From Shewanella carassii (GTDB taxonomy: Bacteria > Pseudomonadota > Gammaproteobacteria > Enterobacterales > Shewanellaceae): a stretch of 64,000 nt of DNA. Of this stretch, positions 46,846 to 57,827 are shown piece by piece. The DNA lies in NCBI RefSeq assembly GCF_002777975.1, contig NZ_NGVS01000007.1, positions 29,900 through 93,899 of the forward strand. Reading direction: 5' to 3'. A program made the translations under genes and the position numbers. Position 1 is the stretch's first letter. Every line of letters begins with the position of its first letter. The notes under the pieces are model-generated. The model did not search any database and was not told the DNA's origin. It saw only the letters and a program-made list of their open reading frames with translations.

Positions 46846-47172
46846 CTACATAGTGCAGGTCAAATCACCCGAGGCCAGCTCTCTGGAGAGGAGTTTTTCG
46901 ATATGATGCTTGTGGGATTCGGGATCCGAGAGAATTTTAACCCCGATACCGGCCGGGCGTCCTCCGGAAGCACCGAGCGGGTTGATCCACACCACGACCC
47001 CCTGAAACTCATTGACATGAGTCGAGCCCGGCAAACGATAACCTATCTGGATCTCCTGACCGAGGAAATGCCCCTCGGTCGTTGCCACAAACAGGCCCGC
47101 TGGCTGAATAAAAGGCATGTAAGCACGATACAACTGGTGCAGGGTGTCAAAATTCACTGTCAGATCGACCAT
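46846..47172 (-). CDS. PilZ domain protein
   Basis: 108 residues with LGQEIQIGYRLPGS and EFQGVVVWINPLGASGGRPAGIGVKIL, the core of the type IV pilus assembly-type PilZ domain. The N-terminal RxxxR di-GMP motif is not evident, so, like some PilZ proteins of pilus systems, it may not bind cyclic-di-GMP. Related genes lie beside holB in pseudomonads. It begins about 10 bases after the holB stop. Confidence 0.85.
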   Translation of the reverse strand: MVDLTVNFDTLHQLYRAYMPFIQPAGLFVATTEGHFLGQEIQIGYRLPGSTHVNEFQGVVVWINPLGASGGRPAGIGVKILSDPESHKHHIEKLLSRELASGDLTCTM

Positions 47173-47182
47173 AGGATACTTT

Positions 47183-48100
47183 TTAAGTTTTCAGTCTCTT
47201 ATATTCTAAGACATAATTCTGGCAAAGCGCCAAGTAGTTGACACTCGGCATCTGGCTCAGACGATTACAGGTATCCATCACCTTGGCAGCCAGGGTCGCT
47301 ATTCGCGCCCGCAGCAAGGGGTCCTCCCCTTCGGTGGTTAACAGCTCTCTATGTAACACCAAGTATAAAACTCTAAGTACATCAGAGATTTGTTCCTCAC
47401 CTACCGTTAACAAGCTAGCACACAGATGGCCCGTTAACAAACTGGTGCGCCAATCGCGGCGATAATCCAATAAGGTCTGGTATCTGTCAGACTGCAAAAC
47501 CTCTGCCAACTTTAGCGGCCCGCCGACAACGGGCAAACACCAGGTAACATCGGCCGGCAGCGGCAATTGCTGCGCCAGCCAGGACTGAATGGCACTATTG
47601 TCCGGCAGTTTTACCTGCACTCTCTGACAACGACTGGATATGGTCGGCAGCAGCCCGGCGGTGCTGTCGGTCTGTAGAATAATCAGCGTCCCCTGCCCGG
47701 GCTCTTCCAGGGTTTTCAGTAGGGCATTAGCCGCCGCTTGATTGAGGCGCTCACTTTGGGCGATAAGCGCTACGCGCCGCCCACCTTGCTGGGCCGTGGA
47801 GGTGAGATCCTGACAAAGCGCCCGCACCTGATCCACTTTTATCTGTTTACCATCGGCTTCGAGAAGATGAAAATCGGGATGGTTACCGGCGAGCAGCAGC
47901 TGGCAGCTCTTGCAATGACCGCACTCTCCCCGAGCTGTGGGTTCGCTGCACAGGGCCGCCGCGGCTATCTCTTCGGCTAGCTTCATGCCGCCATAGCCTT
48001 GGGAAAGCCCCAGTAGCAACGCATGAGGCATCTGAGCCGAGTGCAGTTGCTGCATAAAACGGGCTTTGGCGTCACTTAACCAGGGCATGTCCACTTTCAT
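47183..48100 (-). CDS. holB: DNA polymerase III subunit delta'
   Basis: A clamp-loader subunit that helps to open and load the beta clamp. The first 200 residues have the AAA+ layout with a degenerate, non-ATP-binding loop (LGLSQGYGGMKLAEEI) and four zinc-binding cysteines (LCSEP, GECGHCKSC). The Ser-Arg-Cys motif is in LPTISSRCQRV. The start may be the ATG at 48100 or the GTG at 48094, which is better spaced (8 bases) from AAGGAG. A GTG at 48103 also fits the open frame. About 305 residues. Confidence 0.94.
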   Translation of the reverse strand: MKVDMPWLSDAKARFMQQLHSAQMPHALLLGLSQGYGGMKLAEEIAAAALCSEPTARGECGHCKSCQLLLAGNHPDFHLLEADGKQIKVDQVRALCQDLTSTAQQGGRRVALIAQSERLNQAAANALLKTLEEPGQGTLIILQTDSTAGLLPTISSRCQRVQVKLPDNSAIQSWLAQQLPLPADVTWCLPVVGGPLKLAEVLQSDRYQTLLDYRRDWRTSLLTGHLCASLLTVGEEQISDVLRVLYLVLHRELLTTEGEDPLLRARIATLAAKVMDTCNRLSQMPSVNYLALCQNYVLEYKRLKT

Positions 48101-48121
48101 CACTCCTTATACCGCGCGTGC

Positions 48122-48754
48122 TTACCAATCTTTGGTTTGCAACACAGCCAGAATATCTTTATGCACTTCGGCCATGCTCTGACTGGCGTCGATAACCGCT
48201 ATGCTGTCGTCCTGTTGGGCCAGGCTCAGATAGGTGGCACGGGTTCGTTCAAAGAAGGCCAGCTCCTGTTGCTCGATTCGATCCAGCTCACCACGGTTGG
48301 CGGCGCGGGTTAGCCCCAAGCTTGGCTCTATGTCGAGATATAGGGTCAAGTCTGGTTTAAAATCCCCAAGGGTGGCGGCGCTGACTGCGCTGACCAATGG
48401 CATCAACCCCCGACCACCGCCCTGATAAGCCAGGGACGACAGATTGTGTCTGTCGCCGAGCACCCAACGGTCCTCGGCCAGCGCCGGCTTGATCACTCGG
48501 GCCACCAGTTGCGCCCTGGCGGCATACAGCAGCAGACATTCAGATTCGTCACACAGAGGGTCGCTTGCATCGGCCACCTTCACCAAGTCACGGATCTTCT
48601 CCGCCAACGGGGTACCACCCGGCTCACGGGTACAGACAGGTGCCTTACCGGTATGTTTTTCGATAAAGTCTCGCACCAATGCGATGGCGCTGGACTTACC
48701 GGCACCTTCCAGGCCCTCGATAACGATAAATTTTGCAGTGGCTTTTTGTGGCAT
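48122..48754 (-). CDS. tmk: thymidylate kinase
   Basis: Tmk phosphorylates dTMP to dTDP. 210 residues (E. coli 213). The P-loop is [10 protein letters not shown] (residues 14-23), followed by [14 protein letters not shown] and the DR(H/Y)-type motif in [17 protein letters not shown] with the LID region after it. It overlaps the mltG stop by one base and precedes holB. Confidence 0.96.
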   Translation of the reverse strand: MPQKATAKFIVIEGLEGAGKSSAIALVRDFIEKHTGKAPVCTREPGGTPLAEKIRDLVKVADASDPLCDESECLLLYAARAQLVARVIKPALAEDRWVLGDRHNLSSLAYQGGGRGLMPLVSAVSAATLGDFKPDLTLYLDIEPSLGLTRAANRGELDRIEQQELAFFERTRATYLSLAQQDDSIAVIDASQSMAEVHKDILAVLQTKDW

Positions 48755-49761
48755 TATCTCTTTCTCTGATACTGGTTTACGGCGCGGTTATGTTCGGCCA
48801 GTGTACGGGAAAATACATGGCTGCCGTCATTGCGGGAAACGAAGTAGAGGTACTCCACGGCTTCCGGGTGTGCGGCCGCCAGCAAGGCTTCCCGCCCGGG
48901 CGCGGCAATAGGTGTCGGCGGCAGTCCAAAAATACGGTAGGTGTTAAATGGCGTTTCTTCGCGCAGATCTTTACGGGTGATATTGCCATCAAAGCGCTCA
49001 CCCATGCCGTAAATGACTGTGGGATCTGTCTGCAAACGCATACGTTTTTTCAAGCGATTGACAAATACTGCCGCTATCTTGCCGCGCTCCTCTGCCAGGC
49101 CGGTTTCCTTTTCTATGATGGAGGCCAGGATCAAGAGTTCATAGGGACTCTTGAGCGGAATACTCTGATCCCGCTGCTGCCAGATACTCTCCAGTTGTTG
49201 CTGCATCTTGATAAAGCTTTGGGTCAACAGAGTATTGAGCTCTGTGCCGGCACGATACTGATAGGTATCCGGGAAAAACTTGCCTTCCGGCAAGCCGCTG
49301 CTATCCCCTTGGGCTTCGAGCACATCGATAAACGGCTTGTCGCTGACCTTGAGATGCGCCAGGGTCTGCAGATATGCTTGCCACTCACGAATAGTCTTAC
49401 CCTCTACCAGCGTCAGGGTGAATGTCTTCTCGTCACCGGCCACCAGCCGCTCCAGCAAAGACACAGGGGTGTCGCCAGGTTCAATCTGGTAGAGACCGCT
49501 GCGAATGGCGGTCATCTGCGGGTATAGCTTACCCCAGAGCTTCCAGTGCCAGTCAAACTCCAACAACTGCTGCTTTTGCAACTCTTGCCCCAACTGGTAA
49601 AAGGAGGTGCCTCGTTTCAGCAGCAGCTCTCTGGGTTCATCCAGCTTCAGCTCGGTGGCCGCAAAGCGGTTGAGTTCGTTGTAACCCCAAAAACCGACGC
49701 CCAGCGCCAGAGTCATCAGGGTAAACACAAAGGCCAGGGCCGCAACTAAGCATTTTTTCAT
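48754..49761 (-). CDS. mltG: endolytic peptidoglycan transglycosylase MltG
   Basis: A single-pass membrane protein that cuts new glycan strands in the cell wall (YceG in E. coli). 335 residues. One membrane helix is near the start ([20 protein letters not shown]), a LysM-like domain follows, and the catalytic Glu is in [15 protein letters not shown] (about residue 217). It ends with the conserved [20 protein letters not shown]. The start overlaps the pabC stop by four bases (ATGA). Confidence 0.96.
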   Translation of the reverse strand: MKKCLVAALAFVFTLMTLALGVGFWGYNELNRFAATELKLDEPRELLLKRGTSFYQLGQELQKQQLLEFDWHWKLWGKLYPQMTAIRSGLYQIEPGDTPVSLLERLVAGDEKTFTLTLVEGKTIREWQAYLQTLAHLKVSDKPFIDVLEAQGDSSGLPEGKFFPDTYQYRAGTELNTLLTQSFIKMQQQLESIWQQRDQSIPLKSPYELLILASIIEKETGLAEERGKIAAVFVNRLKKRMRLQTDPTVIYGMGERFDGNITRKDLREETPFNTYRIFGLPPTPIAAPGREALLAAAHPEAVEYLYFVSRNDGSHVFSRTLAEHNRAVNQYQRKR

Positions 49762-50591
49762 AATTGAATAGCAAGCGCCTTGCGAAGAGGTGTGCTGCCG
49801 GGCCAGAGTTCAAAGTTTTGCTGATCCACAGCAATAACATCGACCAAACCCAACAGGCTGTTACTGATAAAGAGGTGCCGCGCCCGTTGCAGCATCTCTG
49901 TGTTAATAGGGCACAGCTGCACGTCTATGCCCTGGTCGAGCAAGGCCATGATCAACTGTTGTCGCATCACTCCAGAGACACCAGAGTAATTCATGGCCGG
50001 TGAATACGCCGTCAGTTTACCTTGTTCATTAGGTAGTAGCAGGAACAGATTGGCCATCGAGGATTCGAGCAGTAAATCGTCGCAATCAAGTACCAGCCAA
50101 TCATCAAAGCCTTCAGGCAATGGCTGCGCCTTGATAAGCACCTGTTCCAGGCGATTGAGGTGTTTGATGCCGGCAAGCCTAGGCTGTTTGCCAAGCCTGA
50201 TGGATGAGGTCTTGAGGGCAATCCCTTTTTGCTGCCAATCTGGGTAATGCACCGGCAATGGCGCCAGGCTGATGACTTCGGTGACCAAAGCGTCTGCAGG
50301 CGGCGTATAACCACGGCCGCCCTCTCCCCGGGTGAGCTGCAACTTAAGACAGCTGTGGGGATTGGCGATGGCGATGCGCTTGAGGCTTGAGTACAAGGCA
50401 TCCGATGCCTGCCAGACAAAACCCAAGCGCAGCGCCCCCTGAGTCAAGCGGGCAAGATGCTCACTCAGAAAGGCTATCTGTCCCTTACCATCCACCGCCA
50501 TGGTTGCAAACAGGCCATCACCATAGGTAAATCCCCGATCGCGAACGCAGACGCTATCCTGCTCTTTTCCCTGAACCCAGACACCACTCAT
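49758..50591 (-). CDS. pabC: aminodeoxychorismate lyase
   Basis: A PLP-dependent fold-type IV enzyme that makes p-aminobenzoate for folate. The start ATG is at 50591 (MSGVWVQGKEQD). A TTG at 50597 is also in frame. 277 residues (E. coli 269). The PLP lysine is in GIKHLNRLEQVLIK (about residue 156), with TYGDGLFATM near the start. It lies 14 bases downstream of dcd and is followed by mltG with a four-base overlap. Confidence 0.94.
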   Translation of the reverse strand: MSGVWVQGKEQDSVCVRDRGFTYGDGLFATMAVDGKGQIAFLSEHLARLTQGALRLGFVWQASDALYSSLKRIAIANPHSCLKLQLTRGEGGRGYTPPADALVTEVISLAPLPVHYPDWQQKGIALKTSSIRLGKQPRLAGIKHLNRLEQVLIKAQPLPEGFDDWLVLDCDDLLLESSMANLFLLLPNEQGKLTAYSPAMNYSGVSGVMRQQLIMALLDQGIDVQLCPINTEMLQRARHLFISNSLLGLVDVIAVDQQNFELWPGSTPLRKALAIQL

Positions 50592-50605
50592 GCGCAATCC
50601 AAGGT

Positions 50606-51187
50606 TCAGTCCTGGCTGATCCGACTGGCGACCGCGTCCTGCTGATCGCGATACTTGGCGTTCTTGCGGGTGTTGTAGGGTCTGGCCACAGGACGGGCCA
50701 AACGCTCAAAGTTCAATGCGCCTATGGTCATCATGGGACGCAATGCCAGCGGTAATTTACCGCTGTTGTAAAACTCAAGCACAATTCGCCCCTGCCAGCC
50801 CGGATCGATACGATGCGCGGTCACGTGCACCATCAAGCCCAGACGTGCCAGTGATGAACGACCATCAAGCCAGCCGACTATGTCGGAAGGCAGGTGAACA
50901 CTCTCATAGGTCACCGCCAATGCCAGCTCGCCCGGATGTAAAAAGAAAGCATCGCCGTCGGCAATATCTATCTGCTCGCTCATCACTCTATCCAGCGCGG
51001 CCTGCACTTCGGCCTTAGGGCCACTGAGATCTATATAAGGCGCAGTGTGATCCTTGAACACCCGAAACTGGTGACCCAGACGCACATCAACACTCACGCC
51101 ACTGATGGCCTCTATGCCAGGACGGGGATCTATGACTATGCTGCCCTCGTCCAGACATTGTTCAATTTCGATATCAGTTAATCGCAT
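50606..51187 (-). CDS. dcd: dCTP deaminase
   Basis: It deaminates dCTP to dUTP, a source of dTMP precursors, and is trimeric in the cytoplasm. 193 residues, the same length as in E. coli. [50 protein letters not shown] (in part) and [17 protein letters not shown] are typical, with the catalytic Glu in [16 protein letters not shown] context replaced as in the family by the Glu after ARLGL...GRIVLEFYN. It is next to udk and thus in a nucleotide-salvage block. Confidence 0.96.
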   Translation of the reverse strand: MRLTDIEIEQCLDEGSIVIDPRPGIEAISGVSVDVRLGHQFRVFKDHTAPYIDLSGPKAEVQAALDRVMSEQIDIADGDAFFLHPGELALAVTYESVHLPSDIVGWLDGRSSLARLGLMVHVTAHRIDPGWQGRIVLEFYNSGKLPLALRPMMTIGALNFERLARPVARPYNTRKNAKYRDQQDAVASRISQD

Positions 51188-51217
51188 CTCGCCTTCTAGC
51201 TCCTTGGATACTTGTGG

Positions 51218-51856
51218 TTATTTCGCCAGCAAATGCTGGATTCTGGCCTTGAGAATATCGGTGGCAATCCGGTTCTTACCGCCCCTTGGCACTATGATGT
51301 CGGCATACTGCTTTGAGGGTTCGATAAACTGCAGAAACATGGGCCTTACTGTTTTTTGGTACTGGCTGATCACAGACTCCATGGTGCGGCCACGCTCGGC
51401 CACATCACGGGTCAGACGCCGCAGTAGACAGATATCCAACGGTGTGTCCATAAACACGCTGGCATCCATCAGTTCACGTAACTTAGGGTCGGTCAGCAGC
51501 AGAATACCTTCGAGGATGATGACCTTTTTAGGGGTCATCTTCAAGGTATCGCTGGTGCGGGTATGCTCGGCATAGCTATAGCAGGGAATATCCACCGCCT
51601 GCCCCTGTTTGAGCGCTACCAGGTGAGTGCTGAGCAGTTCATGATCCAACGCCTTGGGATGGTCATAGTTGGTCTTGACCCTCTCCTCCATGGACATATG
51701 GCTCTGATCCCGATAGTAGGCATCTTCATTGATAACCCCAATCTGATCTGTCCCTAAGTCTCGGCATAACTCTTCAAATATGGTCTTGGCGATCAAACTT
51801 TTACCTGACGCCGAAGCCCCTGCTATCCCGATAACGACACACTGTGGCGAATTCAT
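51218..51856 (-). CDS. udk: uridine kinase
   Basis: It phosphorylates uridine and cytidine in salvage. 212 residues (E. coli 213). The P-loop is [15 protein letters not shown] (residues 9-23), with [12 protein letters not shown] and [18 protein letters not shown]. It starts 12 bases after the apbC stop and precedes dcd. Confidence 0.96.
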   Translation of the reverse strand: MNSPQCVVIGIAGASASGKSLIAKTIFEELCRDLGTDQIGVINEDAYYRDQSHMSMEERVKTNYDHPKALDHELLSTHLVALKQGQAVDIPCYSYAEHTRTSDTLKMTPKKVIILEGILLLTDPKLRELMDASVFMDTPLDICLLRRLTRDVAERGRTMESVISQYQKTVRPMFLQFIEPSKQYADIIVPRGGKNRIATDILKARIQHLLAK

Positions 51857-51868
51857 GCTGCTAAAACC

Positions 51869-52984
51869 TTACTCATCATCTGCTATTGCGATTGAAATAC
51901 CGCTGTGATTCTTTTGCTTTGCCAGTTGGGCACCCACACGGCGGGCGATATCCCGGTAAATACCGGCCACTTCACCCTCAGGCGCGGCCACCACAGTCGG
52001 TGCACCGTTATCCATATCCTCACGGATATTGATATGCAGAGGTAAGGCGCCCAGTAAAGGCACTTGATAGCGTTCGGCTATCTTGCTGCCACCATGAGTA
52101 CCGAAAGGATGCTCTTTATGGCCACAAGCAGGGCAGAGATGGAAGCTCATGTTCTCCACGATCCCCAACACAGGGATATTCACCTTCTGGAACATGGTGA
52201 TGCCCTTCTTGGCATCGGCCAAGGCGATATCCTGAGGCGTAGTGACTATCACGGCGCCGCTGACCGGCACTTTCTGCGACAGCGTCAGTTGGATATCCCC
52301 TGTGCCCGGAGGCATATCAATCATCAGGTAATCGAGCTCAGGCCACTGGGTTTCATTGAGCAGTTGCACCAGGGCGCCAGCGGCCATAGGGCCACGCCAT
52401 ACCGCGGCCTGATCATCGGTCAGCATGAAACCTATACTCTGGGCGCTGATACCATGGGCCGCAGCGGCTGTCATATGCACGCCATCGGGGGAAACGGGTC
52501 TGAATGTGGGGATCCCCAGCATCAATGGAATGGAGGGGCCATAGATATCGGCATCCAAAATACCCACCCGGGCACCTTCGGCCGCTAGGGCCAAAGCTAG
52601 GTTAACCGCAGTGGTTGACTTACCCACACCGCCCTTACCGGAAGCAACGGCAATCACCTGCTTCACGTTGGGAATAGGGTCAATATTGCCTAGGGCCGAG
52701 TAACTAAAAGGCTCAAAGCCAATCTCACACTCCACCTCATCGATGGCATCGAGCTTGGACAATTCATTGGTCAGCGCAATCACAGTGTCGCGATATTGGG
52801 TCTGACAAGGATATGGATACAAGATGGTCAGCAACAGCCTTTTACCATCCAAATCCAACTTACGAATACAACCGGCATCGACTAAACCCTGGGCCAGGTA
52901 TGGATCCTGAAACGCATTGAGAATGGCAAGAACCGGACCGAGCAGATCGTCACTGAGACGATAGTCCTGAGAAGCAGAAGACAA
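51869..52984 (-). CDS. apbC: iron-sulfur cluster carrier protein ApbC (Mrp/NBP35 family)
   Basis: A P-loop ATPase thought to carry [4Fe-4S] clusters. 371 residues. The start codon is TTG at 52984, with GGGGA seven bases upstream and no ATG in a better place. The N-terminal MIP18-like domain (1-90) is followed by the deviant Walker A ASGKGGVGKST (about 113-123), DADIYGPSIPLMLGI, DMPPGTGDIQLTL and a CxxC (LCPACGHKEHPFG) that ligates the cluster. It is divergent from metG, as mrp is in E. coli. Confidence 0.95.
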   Translation of the reverse strand: MSSASQDYRLSDDLLGPVLAILNAFQDPYLAQGLVDAGCIRKLDLDGKRLLLTILYPYPCQTQYRDTVIALTNELSKLDAIDEVECEIGFEPFSYSALGNIDPIPNVKQVIAVASGKGGVGKSTTAVNLALALAAEGARVGILDADIYGPSIPLMLGIPTFRPVSPDGVHMTAAAAHGISAQSIGFMLTDDQAAVWRGPMAAGALVQLLNETQWPELDYLMIDMPPGTGDIQLTLSQKVPVSGAVIVTTPQDIALADAKKGITMFQKVNIPVLGIVENMSFHLCPACGHKEHPFGTHGGSKIAERYQVPLLGALPLHINIREDMDNGAPTVVAAPEGEVAGIYRDIARRVGAQLAKQKNHSGISIAIADDE

Positions 52985-53143
52985 AACGCAATCCCCTTTT
53001 GATAAATTTGGCCAAGTGTACCAGATAATGATGCGAATATTAGAGTAGAATTAACCCACTCATGTCAGGTTTTGATGAAAAAGCCGGATTAATCGGTTAG
53101 TATCTATGCCATTCTTTCAGGGCCTAGATTTAACAGAGAAAAG

Positions 53144-55174
53144 ATGGCTACTACACAACGTAAAATCCTTGTTACCAGCGCGCTTCCATATGCCAACGGT
53201 CCCATTCACTTGGGCCATATGCTCGAGTACATTCAGACAGATATCTGGTCCCGCTTTCAAAAACTCCGTGGCCATGAGTGTCATTATATCTGTGCCGATG
53301 ATGCCCACGGTACACCTATCATGCTCAAGGCCCAGCAGATGGGGATCCAACCCGAAGAGATGATCGCCAAGGTCAATCAAGAGCATCAGCAGGATTTTGC
53401 CGAGTTCAATATTGCCTTTGACAATTACCACAGCACCCACAGCGAAGAGAACCGCCAGCTGGCCAGTGAGATCTACCTCAAACTGCGCGATAACGGCTAT
53501 ATCAAGAGCAAGACTATTTCCCAGCTGTTCGATCCGGAAAAGTCCATGTTCCTGCCGGACAGATTCGTCAAGGGCACCTGCCCCAAGTGTAAGTCTGAAG
53601 ATCAATACGGCGACAACTGTGACGCCTGTGGCGCCACCTACAGCCCAACCGAGCTGATCAATCCGCGCTCGGCGGTATCCGGTGCCACCCCTGTCATGAA
53701 AGAGACAGAGCACTTCTTCTTCGATCTGCCCGCCTTTGAAACCATGCTCAAAGAGTGGACCCATTCAGGTTCACTGCAGAGTGAAATGGCCAACAAGCTG
53801 GATGAATGGTTCGAGCAAGGCCTGCAGCAGTGGGATATCACCCGTGATGCGCCCTACTTTGGCTTTGAGATCCCTGATGCGCCGGGCAAATACTTCTATG
53901 TTTGGCTCGATGCGCCTGTGGGCTACATGGGTTCATTCAAGAACCTCTGCGACAAGCGCCCGGAGCTGAACTTTGACGAGTTCTGGAATGCAGACTCAAA
54001 GGCCGAGGTGTATCACTTCATCGGCAAAGACATAGTCTATTTCCACAGCCTATTCTGGCCGGCCATGCTCAAAGGTGCCGGCTACCGTCAGCCAAGCAGT
54101 GTCTATGCCCACGGCTATGTCACGGTCAACGGCGCCAAAATGTCCAAGTCCAAGGGCACCTTTATCAAGGCGCGTACTTACCTGGATCATCTGGATCCTG
54201 AATATCTGCGCTACTACTATGCCGCCAAGCTCTCCAGCCGTATTGACGATCTGGACCTGAACCTGGAAGACTTTGCCGCCAGAGTCAACTCAGATCTGGT
54301 CGGTAAGCTGGTTAACCTGGCAAGCCGCACCGCCGGCTTTATCGTCAAGCGTTTTGACGCCAAACTGGCCAAAGTAGAAGACAACAGCCTGGCCGAATCC
54401 TTCCTGGCCAAACAGGAGCTGATCGCCGAGCTTTATGAAGGTCGCGAATACGGTAAGGCGATGCGTGAAATCATGGCGCTGGCCGATGTCGCCAACGCTT
54501 ACGTTGCCGATGAAGCTCCTTGGCAATTGGTGAAAAACGAAGAAACCTTGGCCCGCGCCCATCAGGTATGCTCAGTGGCGCTGAATTTGTTCCGTATTCT
54601 GGTGACTTATCTTAAGCCGGTACTGCCGCGCTTGGCCGCCGATGTTGAAGCCTTCCTCAAGCTGGAACTCAGCTGGAGCGGCTTGGCAATGGATATGGCC
54701 GATCACCAAATCAATCCGTTCAAGCCTATGATGCAACGCATCGAGCTCGATAAGGTGAGCGCCATGGTGGAAGCCTCCAAGGAAAGCCTCCAAGCAACCG
54801 AGGATACGCCCAAGGCCAGCGGTCCATTGGCAGATGACCCTATCAGCCCAACCATAGAGTTTGACGACTTTGCCAAGCTGGATCTGCGGATTGCGCTTAT
54901 CAAGAAGGCCGAGCATGTCCCTGAAGCCAACAAGCTGCTCAAATTACAGCTGGATCTCGGCGGCGAAACCCGTCAGGTCTTTGCCGGTATCAAGTCGGCT
55001 TATGCGCCGGAAGATCTCGAAGGCAAACTGACAGTAATGGTGGCCAACCTGGCTCCTCGCAAGATGCGCTTTGGTCTATCTGAAGGCATGGTGCTGGCCG
55101 CAGGCCCGGGTGGCAAGGATCTGTGGATCCTTGAGCCCCATGAAGGTGCTCAGCCTGGGATGCGAGTCAAGTAA
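53144..55174 (+). CDS. metG: methionine-tRNA ligase
   Basis: It charges tRNA-Met and initiator tRNA. 676 residues (E. coli 677). The HIGH-type motif is HLGH (residues 22-25), the zinc knuckle has [18 protein letters not shown], and KMSKSKG follows at about residue 332. The C-terminal tRNA-binding (EMAPII-like) domain starts near residue 570 ([20 protein letters not shown]) and ends in GMRVK. A terminator follows at 55215. Confidence 0.97.
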   Translation: MATTQRKILVTSALPYANGPIHLGHMLEYIQTDIWSRFQKLRGHECHYICADDAHGTPIMLKAQQMGIQPEEMIAKVNQEHQQDFAEFNIAFDNYHSTHSEENRQLASEIYLKLRDNGYIKSKTISQLFDPEKSMFLPDRFVKGTCPKCKSEDQYGDNCDACGATYSPTELINPRSAVSGATPVMKETEHFFFDLPAFETMLKEWTHSGSLQSEMANKLDEWFEQGLQQWDITRDAPYFGFEIPDAPGKYFYVWLDAPVGYMGSFKNLCDKRPELNFDEFWNADSKAEVYHFIGKDIVYFHSLFWPAMLKGAGYRQPSSVYAHGYVTVNGAKMSKSKGTFIKARTYLDHLDPEYLRYYYAAKLSSRIDDLDLNLEDFAARVNSDLVGKLVNLASRTAGFIVKRFDAKLAKVEDNSLAESFLAKQELIAELYEGREYGKAMREIMALADVANAYVADEAPWQLVKNEETLARAHQVCSVALNLFRILVTYLKPVLPRLAADVEAFLKLELSWSGLAMDMADHQINPFKPMMQRIELDKVSAMVEASKESLQATEDTPKASGPLADDPISPTIEFDDFAKLDLRIALIKKAEHVPEANKLLKLQLDLGGETRQVFAGIKSAYAPEDLEGKLTVMVANLAPRKMRFGLSEGMVLAAGPGGKDLWILEPHEGAQPGMRVK

Positions 55175-55214
55175 CCCAAGAGCAATCGCCAACTACCGTT
55201 GACCCGGTATTGAT

Positions 55215-55249
55215 AAAGGCCTGCCCGAGTACTTCGGTGCAGGCCTTTT
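55215..55249. terminator. terminator between metG and the ketoacyl synthase gene
   Basis: aaaggcctgc and gcaggccttt pair over ten bases around a loop, ending in T residues. It sits between two convergent genes and may serve both. Confidence 0.8.
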
Positions 55250-55274
55250 CATTTCCCAGAGTGGAATTGTGTCT

Positions 55275-56399
55275 CTAACAGGCTCTGAGGATCAGGCTGC
55301 CGATGGAGTAACCCGCACCAAAAGAGCTCAACAGGCCCAACTCGCCAGGCTTGAAGTCATGGTGATATTTATGGAAGGCGATCACCGAACCGGCCGACGC
55401 CGTGTTGGCGTATTGATCCAGTACCACAGGTGCCTTCAAAGGCTCCGGGATTTCACCCAAGAGCTTTTTCACCACAAACTGATTCATATTAATGTTGGCC
55501 TGATGTAACCACAGACGCTTGAACTGCTCAGGCGTTATGCCGGATTCCTCGAGCTGCACATCCAGATGTTGATATATCATGGGCAGCAACTCTTTGAATA
55601 CCTTGCGCCCCTGTTGATGAAACAGCTTATCGGCCGCACCGGAAGTCGAGGGATCACAGCGGTTGAGGAAACCAAAGTTACTGCGGATATTATTCGAGTA
55701 GTGGGTAAAGCAGCGGCTGGAGAGGATCTCAAAGGCAGATCCGGAACGGCAATCAACAGCAGACTCCAACACCAGCGCAGTTGCCACATCCCCGAAAATA
55801 AAGTGGCTGTCGCGATCCCGATAGTTGACCTGAGCCGAGCAGATCTCCGGGTTAATCACCAACACCCGCCGGGCACTACCACTCTTGATAGCATTGGCCG
55901 CAGTGACTAAAGCAAAGGTCGCCGATGAACAGGCCACCTGCATATCAAAGCCGTAACCTTGGGTGCCGAGGGCCTGTTGGATCTCTATTGCCATCGCCGG
56001 ATAGGCCCGCTGCGTATAAGCGCAGGCAACGATAATCAAATCAATGTCACCCGGCTTGCAATTGGCGCTCTCCAGCGCCTGTTTGGCCGCATGCAAGCCC
56101 ATTTCGGCCTGCAGGGACAAGCTGTCGCTGGCACGTTCAGGGATCAGCGGCATCATGACCTCGGGATCTAAAATCCCCTCTTTGACCATCACAAACCTGT
56201 GTTTGATCCCTGAAGCCTTCTCAATAAACTCACTCGATGAGTAATTCAGCGCCGCCACATGGCCAAGATCAATCTGCGCCCGATTTTCGCTATTGAACAG
56301 GTCAACATATTGATTGAAGCTGTCCACCAATTCTTGATTGGTAATTCCTTGTGCAGGGGTAAACAGCCCGGTGCCGGAAATGACAATCGCATCCTTCAT
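55275..56399 (-). CDS. beta-ketoacyl-ACP synthase III (FabH-like)
   Basis: 374 residues, about 55 more than E. coli FabH (317). The added part is mostly in the N-terminal 100 residues. The catalytic triad is complete: Cys157 in QVACSSATF, His near 300 in WLHQANINM and Asn near 330 in QYANTASAGS. It condenses acyl-CoA with malonyl-ACP or does a related Claisen step. FabH proper is normally in a fab cluster, and here it is alone, so it may prime an alternative product or use a different starter. It is divergent from cysK. Confidence 0.88.
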   Translation of the reverse strand: MKDAIVISGTGLFTPAQGITNQELVDSFNQYVDLFNSENRAQIDLGHVAALNYSSSEFIEKASGIKHRFVMVKEGILDPEVMMPLIPERASDSLSLQAEMGLHAAKQALESANCKPGDIDLIIVACAYTQRAYPAMAIEIQQALGTQGYGFDMQVACSSATFALVTAANAIKSGSARRVLVINPEICSAQVNYRDRDSHFIFGDVATALVLESAVDCRSGSAFEILSSRCFTHYSNNIRSNFGFLNRCDPSTSGAADKLFHQQGRKVFKELLPMIYQHLDVQLEESGITPEQFKRLWLHQANINMNQFVVKKLLGEIPEPLKAPVVLDQYANTASAGSVIAFHKYHHDFKPGELGLLSSFGAGYSIGSLILRAC

Positions 56400-56858
56400 A
56401 GCCTACCTTCTTATTGTTTTTTGAGTCGCCCCGCTTACCCGATAAGGGTTTCCTGTGGGTTAACTCAGATCCATTGCAGTTGAGCTGAAATATGATGTTC
56501 GTTATCGCCAGCAATCGCGCCGCAAACAAGCTTTCAGCCGACAAGGAACCAAACCATTACCGCACTCCCCTGCACGATAAAGGCATTCCATCAGCCAAAG
56601 CTTAACATCTATTGTCACTAACACCGCAGCCCAGCTTACTTTTTGGTTAAAATTCAGTCAGCAGCTACCCGCCGACCAGCGCATATTGCGCAAAATGGCC
56701 ACTTGCGGGTCTCGGGTTCCCCTGGCCAGACCTCTAGCATTACAAATAACAGCAAATCCTTTAATAACCAAACGGAATAAAGAAGAACAAAGATTCACTT
56801 CTCTTTGATCTCATAGGGATTATGCTTTAGGGATGCAATCAAAGGAGGCCTGCAAGCC
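56400..56858. other. intergenic region between the ketoacyl synthase gene and cysK
   Basis: 459 bases carry the divergent promoters of both genes. The cysK promoter is given separately. Nothing else was recognised and there is no convincing gene. Confidence 0.45.
56797..56832 (+). promoter_or_regulatory. possible cysK promoter
   Basis: TATGCT (about 56821-56826) with a poor -35 17 bases upstream (cttctc) is the kind of promoter that needs an activator. CysB control is expected by analogy with cysK of other gammaproteobacteria. I cannot identify a CysB site with certainty. Confidence 0.3.
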
Positions 56859-57827
56859 ATGAGCAAAATTTTCGAAGATAACTCCTATACCATAGGCAAT
56901 ACCCCGTTGGTTCGACTCAACCGAGTCAGCAACGGCAAAGTACTGGCCAAAGTTGAGTCTCGCAACCCCAGTTTCAGCGTAAAATGCCGTATCGGTGCCA
57001 ACATGATTTGGGATGCAGAAAAGAAGGGCTTGCTGACCAAAGAAAAAGAGCTGATTGAACCCACCTCAGGAAATACGGGCATTGCGCTGGCCTACGTTGC
57101 CGCGGCCAGAGGTTATAAGTTAACACTGACCATGCCAAATACCATGAGTCTTGAGCGTCGCAAGTTACTCAAGGCTCTGGGAGCGAATCTGGTACTGACC
57201 GATGGTGCCAAAGGCATGAAGGGAGCCATTGATAAGGCGGAGGAGATCCGTCAATCTGCACCGGATAAATATCTGCTACTGCAGCAGTTTGACAACCCCG
57301 CCAATCCTGAGATCCACGAAAAAACCACAGGTCCTGAGATCTGGCACGATACCGATGGTCAAATCGATGTATTTGTGGCCGGTGTCGGTACCGGTGGCAC
57401 CATCACAGGTGTGAGCCGTTATATCAAGAACACTCAAGGCAAAGCCATCACCACAGTTGCCGTTGAGCCAAGCGACTCGCCGGTGATCAGCCAAACTCTG
57501 GCAGGACAACCTGTGCAGCCGGGTCCTCATAAGATCCAGGGCATTGGTGCCGGTTTCATTCCTGGCAATCTGGATCTGGAACAGATAGACAAGGTAGAGC
57601 GGGTTGGAAACGATGAAGCCATAGAAATGGCCCATCGTTTGATGAAAGAGGAAGGCATTCTGGTGGGTATCTCTTCCGGTGCCGCCGTCGTTGCCGCTAA
57701 CCGCATCGCCGCCCTGCCGGAATTCGCCGATAAGAATATCGTTGTTATCCTGCCATCGGCTGCCGAGCGTTATCTGTCATCGGCTCTGTTTGTCGGCCAA
57801 TTCGGCGATCAGGAAAACGTGCAATAA
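56859..57827 (+). CDS. cysK: cysteine synthase A (O-acetylserine sulfhydrylase)
   Basis: A PLP-dependent enzyme joining sulfide and O-acetylserine to cysteine. 322 residues (E. coli 323). The N-terminal [11 protein letters not shown] leads to the PLP lysine in [15 protein letters not shown] (about residue 42), followed by [34 protein letters not shown] and GISSGAAV. A strong AAAGGAGG precedes the ATG by about 10 bases. The FSVK in place of the commoner SSVK around the lysine is a small variation. Confidence 0.97.
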   Translation: MSKIFEDNSYTIGNTPLVRLNRVSNGKVLAKVESRNPSFSVKCRIGANMIWDAEKKGLLTKEKELIEPTSGNTGIALAYVAAARGYKLTLTMPNTMSLERRKLLKALGANLVLTDGAKGMKGAIDKAEEIRQSAPDKYLLLQQFDNPANPEIHEKTTGPEIWHDTDGQIDVFVAGVGTGGTITGVSRYIKNTQGKAITTVAVEPSDSPVISQTLAGQPVQPGPHKIQGIGAGFIPGNLDLEQIDKVERVGNDEAIEMAHRLMKEEGILVGISSGAAVVAANRIAALPEFADKNIVVILPSAAERYLSSALFVGQFGDQENVQ